Assembly: GCA_010015745.1 (NCBI GenBank)
Contig: ML978374.1
Span: 11,338-25,164 of the forward strand
Source: Setomelanomma holmii
Taxonomy: Eukaryota; Ascomycota; Dothideomycetes; Pleosporales; Phaeosphaeriaceae
Direction: 5' to 3'
DNA: 13,827 nt
Shown piece after piece: positions 7,573 through 13,827 of the stretch. The notes under the pieces were generated by a model. That model searched no databases. It saw nothing but the letters and a program-made list of their open reading frames with translations, and was not told the DNA's origin. Both the position numbers and the translations under genes were made by a program. The number at the start of each line of letters is the position of its first letter. Position 1 is the first letter of the stretch.

Positions 7573-7930
7573 GTCTAATTATCACGTTCCCTACGTCGTG
7601 TAGGAAGTGTGTGAAGGCGACCGTCCCGTGTCAAACTGTTTTCGTGTGCAGTACTGATTCGCATGCTAGTAATTCTGCCATGTCTCAGCACGTCGCGACC
7701 GAGGGTGGCGTACAACGCGTTGATTTTTTCGGAGTTCTGGTGTACAATATCTAGTTGCCAAGGTAAACTGCGGACGACGTCGCGGATGCTGCGACAAATG
7801 TACTCGAGACAGCGGCGATCTGCTGGGCCAAGGTACGTGATTATGTGCACCTGCATTTCCGTGGATACAGTTCCGAGGCAGGCCGTTGCGATGGCTTTGC
7901 CAAGGGTGTCGTGGTTGAAGCGTTAGAATC

Positions 7931-8063
7931 TGTAACGGTACGGAGGGGGAGGACTGCGCTGAATTGACTACCTGAGGTGGGCGGAGCTACATATATAGAC
8001 TGCCATACATGAGCTATCCCAACTCGTACTAGAGTGGGTCTGGGCAAGGCCCAAACCGTTACA
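7931..8063. mobile_element. Solo LTR 3, or LTR-like miniature element (133 bp)
   Basis: It begins TGTAACGG and ends CCGTTACA, a perfect 8-bp terminal inverted repeat with TG...CA ends, and is flanked by the perfect 5-bp direct repeat GAATC (7926-7930 and 8064-8068). A TATATAGA site near 7992-7999 resembles an LTR core promoter. At 133 bp it is short for an LTR, so a TRIM-type retroelement or an internally deleted LTR is possible. It lies at the upstream edge of the F-box-like pseudogene. Confidence 0.8.
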
Positions 8064-8068
8064 GAATC

Positions 8069-8640
8069 CAGCAGGAGACAGGAGGTTGGCCGAGGATTAT
8101 AGACAAACGCGAGCCTGCGCAGCTTACATGACTTGTGAGATTTAGGTGCATGGTGAAGATGTCTTGGATGTGTGATGTGGAAGGAGGAAATGAAGGACTG
8201 AGTTGATTGTGTAGCTATGAACGAGGGAAGCTATATATACGTGTACAACGAGAGAGTGTAGGGATAGCCCTGCTAGCGTGCAACAAGATGAGAGCTGTAC
8301 GTCCAAGGACGGTGAAATTGAATGTGAAAAATGCGTCTTCGGCAGCAGCACAGAGAGGTTGGATGAAACAGCATGAGACTGCCCACACGTCCACTTGCAG
8401 AGGATCCGTGAAATGCTAGTAATGTCCCAGAACGCCCTGCCGGCTAATCTTCTGGCATGGATGTCGGTGGCGGTAGCAGGCTGTCCGTAGCCGGGTTGGA
8501 TAGAGGACGTCGATGAAGAGGAGCTCGAGAGGGTCATAATTAGATACTCACACTGACTCATATCAGCCTGTACCGAGGGCACGACAGGCGCACATCATCT
8601 CCCACTGCAGCGGACACGCCGAATGGACTAAGGCAGCAGA
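8069..8640. other. No gene recognised between LTR 3 and the P450 remnant
   Basis: A 146-codon open frame on the minus strand (8142-8582) has a Ser-rich start and no recognisable domain. Its composition, and the lack of any match to the flanking pseudogenes, make it weak evidence for a gene. A TATATATACG site lies near 8230 on the plus strand. The missing N-terminal half of the P450 should map here if it had been kept; I do not see it. Confidence 0.35.
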
Positions 8641-9497
8641 GCCAAGAGAAGCACCAACCGATTTGAAGGTATTATTTACATCGGCCACTGTATCAATCAA
8701 CTCTGGATAGACAGCAAGAAGGCGAACACACCTGAGTTGTCAATGCCCGGCGCCTTCCCCGAGATCCTCGACACTAATCCCCTCAACGTCTTATTACCCG
8801 CATACGAGACGATGTAGCGGGTTGTTATTCGAGGCTTCCTAGAGATCCGCTATCGGAAGGCGGCGGACAATTTGAGTTGGTGCAAGATCATGACAGACTA
8901 TCTTGGAAAGTTGGAGTCGCCAATCAGCATGCGGAACGACGCCTTTCACAACACATCTGAGAGTGGAGTGAGACCAATTGATATTGTTAAAGAAACGCTG
9001 CGACTCTACCCGCCTACACGACGCGTTCACCGTAACTTCGACGACCAAACTTGTCACGCAGACATCGAAGCATGCCAGAGGTCAGAGCTCCTTGGCGGAA
9101 AAGACCCTCTCGTGTTCCGACCAGAGCGTTGGCAGGACATCTACGCCGTAGAGAGACAGCGTACCTTTGACAAGGTCAAAGGTGCAGGAAAGTCACTCAA
9201 AAGAAGCGAGGAAAGCAATCGGATACATGCCTTTCGCATACTGGTGCGCGGCTGACCACGAAGAGACAAAGGAGTTTGGCATGAAAATGATCGCGCTGTT
9301 GGTGGCTGTTCTGTGCGAGAAGCTTGGCAACGAATGGGAATTTGTAAGCAACTACATATACTAAGATATTCAACTCCTGAATATCAACCGCCTTTTTGCT
9401 TACAGAATTAGAGCGCGATGAGAGCTTACCTAAGCAAGGCACGCCTTTGGGTACGGATCGCGAGGCATACGAGGACCTGAAGTTGAAGAAGATGTAG
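8641..9497 (+). pseudogene. Cytochrome P450 pseudogene, C-terminal half
   Basis: P450 enzymes are haem monooxygenases, mostly ER-bound in fungi. One plus frame (8641 onward) reads RFEGIIYIGHCINQLW, then LNVLLPAYETM at the I-helix oxygen-binding position (AYET in place of AGxET). A stop follows at 8815-8817 where Trp is likely, then EIRYRKAADNLSW. The K-helix ExxR is clear in VKETLRLYPPTRRVHR (Glu at 8992, Arg at 9001), followed by the PERW element in DPLVFRPERWQDI. The frame then shifts between about 9130 and 9215. The haem-binding region continues in the next frame as GYMPFAYWCAADHEETKEFG, with the Cys codon at 9245-9247. A 62-bp GT-AG intron (9344-9405) with a TACTAAG branch site would precede a last exon ending at 9497, but one further base is out of register. 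The N-terminal half and membrane anchor are missing. Confidence 0.82.
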
Positions 9498-10131
9498 TCT
9501 ACATCGTGGTAGGCTCGCGATTGGCAAGGAACCAGCTATAGAGGGGCTTGTCTGGCTCTAATTGCAGGATGCAATACGGAGCGAAGAAAGCTTTTGACTT
9601 ACTCGCAATGAGCGAGCACTGATTCTGTGTTCAATTGTAATGCGGTGAAGTAGCGATAACAGTTTATGATGTTATGTCTGCGGCGTATGTGCGCTACTCA
9701 CAAATATGGACACCAACCAGAAAAACGCTCGCCATGTTTACGCGTCTTAGTCAATGCCCCGAAGATGGGGCTAAAGGGCGAACGGAAGCCACCCTAAATA
9801 TCCCAAGTGAGTCGCGGGGTTTGCGATACCCTTCCCTTATTTGATCATCAAGAGAGGGTACCAGCGATGTCGGTCCGATCAGCGGAGGTGTGGTCGTGAG
9901 CGTGATTGTGGTCATGTCGTGGCGGCCCGTCGGTTTCTCGCGTTGGTTGGTAGGTTCCAAACATCTGCGACCGCGGCCCCCGATCGCATCGCTCTGACAG
10001 CCGGCCATGACGGCACTGGGCAAGGAGCACGGATGCGACGCGAAGGCACGCAATCAAACGGACCGGACTACAGCTGCGATCTTGGCAGTTCTGCAAACTT
10101 CTATTCCAACATCCAACTCTCCAATAGACTG
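9498..10131. other. Intergenic stretch downstream of the RBR gene and the P450 remnant
   Basis: No domain, tRNA or repeat is recognised here. Open frames of about 100 codons on both strands (9751-10053 minus, 9841-10167 plus) overlap in GC-rich sequence and resemble no family I know. The end next to 10132 probably contains the 3' untranslated region of the minus-strand RBR gene. Confidence 0.4.
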
Positions 10132-11587
10132 TCACAAGCGGTTGTTAAGACACATGTTACACACTGAAATTCCGCACTGGAAGCAATGACTTATGGCTGA
10201 AACCGCCTCATAGCAGATGTTGCAGCTCTCATTTCCGCCCACCGCGGTGGAACGGACCCAGTCGTGAGAGCATCTAGCCACATCAGCGCCCATAGTATGC
10301 AAAGATCCTTTGACAAAAGAGGTCAGACGCTGCTGTAGACCAGAAATAACGTCTTCGATGGGGTTGGGCTCGGGCAGCTCGTCTTCCTCTGGCATGGCAA
10401 TAGGGGATCCAGGGGTACGTGTAACATGGCCACGGAGTAAACGTCCTTCGGCAAAAGTATCGCAGGAACATGTCTTCCAGCGGTCACCACACAAGTAGCA
10501 GAACTCTACACCGCAGCGGCAACTGACTCAAATGTTAGAATGTAGAGATAATCCAGCAGAAGACAGTTACTTACTGGATATGGTTGCAGCCTATCTCTAG
10601 CTCAACCAATGTCCTACAATTAAAGCAGCGCTTGTACTTCTGCTCGCCAGCGTACTTCATGAGCTGCTGTACATCTTCATCCTTTGGGCAAAGTCCCTTA
10701 TGCTTTGGGTTCTTGCACGTTGCACAAGTCTCTGTCATGCAAGCATGGCATTTGCCGACTTCCGCCTCAATGTTTGGCGGCGGGATCCACTCTGCGCAAG
10801 ACCGATTGCTGCAGTATGTCGGGTTTGGAGTAGAAAGTTCTTTGTCTCTAGTCTCGCATTGTGTAACCAGCTTAGGGACAAGGAGATGTGCGGCGGCGAA
10901 TACAGAGATGCGGACTCCGCAACAGCGGGGAGGCCAAAGAGTAGTATCTCGCAAACAAGCTTCAAAGAGACACTTGATGCAGTCGCGGCAGTAAGCATGG
11001 AAGAGGTCCTCATCTTCGCGCTTACATGGCAGCTCGAGAACGTCAAAGCGCGGATGAAGTTCGAAGCAAGAGCAACAAAGGGTGTGCGTTGCACGATCCT
11101 CCTGAGATTGCATTTTTCCCTTTCCTTTGCTAGAGGATGCACTTTCCTCAAAGGAGAGAATAGAGTCGTTGTTGCTTCCAAAGGTGCTGATTGAATCGCC
11201 AAGGGTCTGGGCGGAAAACGGGCAAAGTTTGGGGCTGTTGATCATCCGGTTGGATAACTCATCAGAATCAGAAGCTTGAGGAGCAGAGCCTAGTCCAGCT
11301 AACTGCCTCGCCATACTATGATCGCGACTGGCCTGACTCTCCTCCTGCATAAGCCGCTCAAACGTGACCCGGCTCGCGTGATCATTCTTGAGTATATTCA
11401 ACGCCAGCACTTGACCCTCCAAAATCTGCAGAACAACCTGGAGGTTATCGCGCATATCCTGGAACGCCGCAAGCTCGTCACCTTTTGGAGGATCGTTCGC
11501 AAGGCCCATTAAAGTTGCGTTGATATCGGAAAGCTGCAACTCGACTGCGAGCTTTGCGGTCACGGGGTCGAGACCTGCGAGCTCCAT
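10132..11587 (-). CDS. RBR-type E3 ubiquitin ligase, two exons, apparently intact
   Basis: RBR ligases take ubiquitin from an E2 onto a RING2 cysteine and pass it to a substrate. Exon 1 is 11587-10575 and exon 2 is 10522-10132, giving 467 residues. The ATG at 11587 follows in-frame TTG and non-coding sequence and precedes ELAGLDPVTAKLAVELQLSD, a usual start for this fungal family. RING1 spans about residues 171-223 (CCSC, FHAYCRDC, PPRCC). The IBR is about 259-300, with C259, C264, C280, C283, C288, C291, H296 and C300. RING2 starts at C321/C324 and contains GCNHIHCRCGVEFCYLC, where C334 is the expected catalytic cysteine (parkin-like GC-x-H). A further Cys/His cluster near the C-terminus (CSHDW, CNIC, CFQC, VCNMC) is typical of fungal members. 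All key residues are present and there are no premature stops, unlike its neighbours. Substrate unknown. Confidence 0.93.
10523..10574 (-). other. 52-bp intron of the RBR gene
   Basis: On the minus strand it starts GTAAGT and ends GAGTCAG, with a branch-like TTCTAAC about 15 bases before the acceptor. It splits the codon for His338, just after the catalytic Cys334. Splicing gives CNHIHCRCG, whereas unspliced reading runs out of the RING2 pattern at once. Confidence 0.92.
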
Positions 11588-12035
11588 TTCTTCCCTTGTC
11601 AAGTCAGCGATTGTAGAGGTAGTAAGGCCTCATCTCAGGCACTTTGTAAACTATTTAGTTCGTACTAATATTATGTGTGGACGTACCGAGGTTAGGCTGC
11701 TCGCCGGTCAGCCTCAAGGGCCGTACACTGCTTAGGAACTTGTAGCTTGGATGCATTTTCATCTAGGAAAGTAGGAGGGCTATACAGTATGTGTGCATGC
11801 CTACTGACAGTTTGAAACAGTGTTTGCTATTTTGAAAATGGTGTTTGCAAGCAGACCCGCGGCGGCGTGTAGCCGTGAAACAGTCCTGTGCTACACAAGC
11901 GATATGCAGCCGTCCAGCGCACAAAGTCTGCAGTCGCTCTCCCCTGCCAGCCACCTCTATATCGCACTCCTTTGGTCCTCCAAGTAAGAGAAGAGCACGA
12001 GGCTAACTCAAGTATTGATGCAAGACCTCCCTGTT
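11588..12035. other. Upstream region of the RBR gene
   Basis: This should hold the RBR promoter (minus strand). No clear TATA box or known operator is visible. A 63-codon open frame at 11763-11954 on the minus strand has no recognisable content and I do not call it a gene. Confidence 0.35.
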
Positions 12036-12039
12036 GTAA

Positions 12040-12192
12040 CTAGAAAGCGCTCTTGTCAAGTAGCATCTTTACGGCCTGCTCATGCCCTCCTGCTGAAGCT
12101 GCCCAGGATGCGTTGCCGTGGTATCTACCCTGCGTATTGACGTGGGTGCCCTTGTCAAGCAGCATCTTAGCCAGTGCTCAACTCATTTCGTC
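12040..12192 (-). pseudogene. Ankyrin-repeat gene fragment
   Basis: On the minus strand the sequence reads LAKMLLDKGTHVNTQG, then ASAGGHEQAVKMLLDKSAF followed by TAG at 12040-12042. These are one and a half ankyrin repeats: helix pattern A-xx-GGHE-xx-VKMLLDKG followed by V-N-x-Q-G. Ankyrin repeats are protein-binding modules. In fungi this exact flavour (GGHEQAVKMLLDKG) is common in large NACHT-ankyrin (NLR-like) proteins. An in-frame TGA just upstream, near 12180, bounds the piece, so it is a scrap of about 45 codons rather than a gene. Confidence 0.75.
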
Positions 12193-12261
12193 TTTCTTTG
12201 TTGCAGGTAGAAGCTCTTTCCCGCTTGGATATGCCCCACTGCTGTTGCATGTTGAAGACGG

Positions 12262-12654
12262 TTAGGGCGAGAACGGAGAGCGGCGAGGGCGTGGCAGGTT
12301 GCGGGTGACGGAGGCAAAAGCGGTAGGCTGCGTCGCAAACAGCGCAAACCGAGGCAGGAGGCGGCCGACCGCGTCGCCCAAACAACCAGGATTTTCAAGC
12401 TCCGGGCAGGAGGCAATGACGCGGTCTAGGGGCGCGCACTCTATGACGGCAGCCGCAGATCCAGCCAACGGCCTAGTGCATGCTGGCGGCGAGGCGATGT
12501 AAGGATTATGAGGGTTGTGAGGGCTGTGAGGGTTGTAAGGGCTGTGAGGGTTGTGAGGGTTGTGGATGAGGTTTGTGAAGCGGAGGTGGAGGCAGAGGCC
12601 GCTGCCGGCAGGGTGAGGTTGAGGTGGGGACTGAAGCTTGGGCTTGGTGGCGAG
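12262..12654 (-). other. GC-rich minus-strand open frame with Asn-Pro-His repeats, doubtful gene
   Basis: A 130-codon open frame runs between stops without an ATG. Its central part encodes repeats of NPH and SPH through the 9-bp minisatellite (12508-12561); the rest is Pro/Arg/Ala-rich with no domain I recognise. A TTTACAG acceptor-like site lies just upstream, near 12680, so it could be a last exon. High GC content by itself also favours long open frames, so I do not treat it as a gene. Confidence 0.2.
12508..12561 (+). repeat. 9-bp minisatellite, six units
   Basis: Six consecutive 9-bp units follow the pattern GTGAGGG(T/C)T, with ATGAGGGTT first and one GTAAGGGCT variant. Unit-to-unit changes are transitions except at the first base. 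Confidence 0.9.
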
Positions 12655-12661
12655 TCACATG

Positions 12662-13410
12662 AAATCCTTCTGTAAATTAGGAGGTAAGTTACTATCTTAC
12701 TCGATGAGCAAGTCCATTTATCTCTGAGCGCAGAGCTCGGACAACAGAATAACGCAAGATAAAGCGCGTTACTGGTAAGTCGACCAAGATCTTGACGGTG
12801 CTGTCCTTCGACGCAACATTAATTCGACAGCTGACCAAAGCGAGACAGTGGACGACAAACGTTAAGCGTTATGGAGGAAGCCATATTGCTATATAGTACA
12901 ATTGCACCGTTGCCCTGCCCTTCTCTCCTACGCAACGGGTCTAGAGTTTATCAGCAATGGATTAATTTGTAAAAGAGAAGCCGTCGGCATCCGCGTCCCT
13001 AAATCGATCCTCCATGACCAAGCGCAGGCATCGAGGCGCTCCCCTCGCAACCGAACAGCGCGACACTGCCAGAAAGAAGTAACTCCCGCTGGCACACAGA
13101 GTCAGGAAATACCCAGGGTGGGTGGGCAGGTTGAGCTAGGTCCCTTTGCCGCGCAAGGTGCTGTAACAAAACACCTTGGTGGACTCATGGCCCTTTTAGC
13201 GACCCTGCAAGGATGGGGCGAAGTTGATGGGGTTATACCTTTGGCAATGACTGGTGTAACAATGAGGAGAGTCGAAGCTGGCAAGAGCGAGGACGAGTGC
13301 ATTGAGGCCGAAGGGTAAGCTGCTGTGGGAAGGTCCACAAGAAAGTCAAAGACGTCGCCCAACACAGGAAACGACTCGATTTATCGTGTGATCTCCCGCT
13401 GAGGTGTCTT
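12662..13410. other. No gene recognised
   Basis: Overlapping open frames on opposite strands (12902-13318 plus, 13102-13365 minus) begin at TTG codons rather than ATG. They show no domain, signal peptide or family resemblance I can support. No RNA gene or structured repeat stands out. Confidence 0.35.
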
Positions 13411-13500
13411 TGTCACGATTTGGAGTCTCTCTTGCCTCACGTGCAGTGGCACCTCACCTCTGGTAAGACGATGCTGCCTTTCCTGCACTAGCGCTGTTTA
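13411..13500 (+). mobile_element. Truncated LTR related to solo LTR 2
   Basis: It begins TGTCACGATTTGGAGTCTCT, matching the start of the LTR at 6698 (TGTCACGGTTTAGAGTCTCT). It matches again in CTCACCTCTGGTAAGACG and CTGCACTAGCGCTGTTTA, with a shorter middle part. Similarity ends near 13500 and no 3' end is found, so this is a 5' LTR fragment of about 90 bp. Confidence 0.7.
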
Positions 13501-13696
13501 CAGCCCATGCCTTATGAATCCCCGAGAGGATGGCCCCGAGGGCCCTTTCCCACGCTGATCGCAATTTTGTGGCTTGCTAACTAACAGGGGTTGTGCACAA
13601 CGAACACCTGCGGTAATGCCCCCTCAGCTATTGTTTAGGCCCGAAGGCCATTTTTCTTTGCCCGAAGAGGCCTATGCGCTCGCTGCCGAAGTACAG
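13501..13696. other. Short unassigned stretch before the microsatellite
   Basis: It contains small GC-rich inverted motifs such as GGCCCCGAGGGCCC and GGCCCGAAGGCC, but no gene. It may be diverged LTR or other repeat sequence. Confidence 0.3.
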
Positions 13697-13785
13697 AAGT
13701 AGTACTAGCAGCAGTAGCAGTAACAGTAGCAGTAGCAGTAGCAGTAGCAGTAGCATAACGAGCATAAGCAGTAGTAGCAGAGTAA
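13697..13785 (+). repeat. AGCAGT-type microsatellite
   Basis: A near-perfect hexamer run of AGCAGT/GTAGCA occupies about 13725-13755. Degenerate AGC/AGT trinucleotide sequence lies on both sides, to about 13785. Confidence 0.9.
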
Positions 13786-13827
13786 TAGGGAGCAAGAGAT
13801 AGAACAGCAGAGCAACGAGAAGGCGCA

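Larger units (their letters stand above)
6404..7925 (-). pseudogene. Decayed F-box-like gene with a solo LTR inside it
   Basis: Minus-strand coding remnants run from about 7925 down to the hAT-2 boundary. The upstream part reads STEMQVHIITYLGPADRRCL then EYICRSIRDVV (about 7870-7780), which fits an F-box: a substrate-receptor domain that binds Skp1 in SCF ubiquitin ligases. After a break and local duplication (7421-7572), one frame starting at 7524 reads FLEAAHTIGSVQALLACMII, TNMKRLEL, and later LLAKYADHVHNCKHDPFPNL. Removing LTR 2 with one GACAG copy (220 bp) joins this in the same frame to IYCNIEELQIVGHHESFELL and onward to RLSIA at the hAT-2 edge. The leucine-spaced segments suit an LRR-like substrate region. 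Stops at 7575, 7165, in 7111-7160 and at 6532, plus a frame change between the two upstream parts, show it is dead. The F-box assignment comes from pattern only. Confidence 0.55.

Noticed and set aside
8142..8582. 146-codon minus-strand open frame as a gene
   Set aside because: No domain, a Ser-rich start and no supporting context. It lies where the lost P450 N-terminus or intergenic sequence would be.
10584..11202. Open frames of 136-164 codons overlapping the RBR gene, on the plus strand and in another minus-strand frame
   Set aside because: They overlap conserved RING and IBR coding sequence out of frame and show no family of their own.
12902..13365. Opposed open frames of 138 and 87 codons as genes
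   Set aside because: Both start at TTG, overlap each other and resemble nothing known to me; chance open frames in GC-rich sequence are enough to explain them.

Overview
The window looks like an accessory, transposon-rich stretch of a filamentous ascomycete genome. Short GT-AG introns with a CTAAC branch motif, an RBR ubiquitin ligase, and F-box-like, P450 and ankyrin remnants suggest Dothideomycetes, probably Pleosporales; that placement is inferred. Only one gene looks intact: a two-exon RBR (RING-between-RING) E3 ligase at 10132-11587 on the minus strand. The rest is mobile elements, their relics and decayed genes.

Left half (1-6403): a nested transposon stack. Bases 1-1083 are the truncated reading frame of one hAT transposase (plus strand). 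It abuts a second, distantly related hAT element (1084-6403) on the minus strand, bounded by imperfect terminal inverted repeats CAGA(C/G)TTTCCA and long CTTGACTTGCTTGG-rich subterminal regions. Two later elements sit inside its transposase frame: a 1852-bp pogo-like Tc1/mariner element (1549-3400, TA duplication) and a 197-bp solo LTR (3985-4181, TAGGC/GCCTA duplication). Removing both in silico, with one copy of each duplication, leaves exactly 900 codons in one frame. All three transposase frames carry many stops (9, 13 and 15) but no frameshift that I can find, and stops often replace expected Trp or Gln codons. This is the pattern expected from RIP (repeat-induced point mutation).

Middle (6404-9497): a decayed F-box-like gene on the minus strand holds one solo LTR (6698-6912, duplication GACAG) and has a second, very small one at its upstream edge (7931-8063, duplication GAATC). 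Next comes the C-terminal half of a cytochrome P450 on the plus strand, with one in-frame stop and a frameshift.

Right part (9498-13827): the RBR gene, an ankyrin-repeat scrap, a 9-bp minisatellite, a truncated copy of the 6698 LTR family at 13411 and an AGCAGT-type microsatellite. I saw no convincing genes in the intervening stretches.

The most interesting content is the stratigraphy. Target-site duplications put nonsense mutations before later insertions, and the two ends of the second hAT element are flanked by unrelated sequence, which suggests a rearrangement breakpoint. I did not find a new defence or catalytic system.
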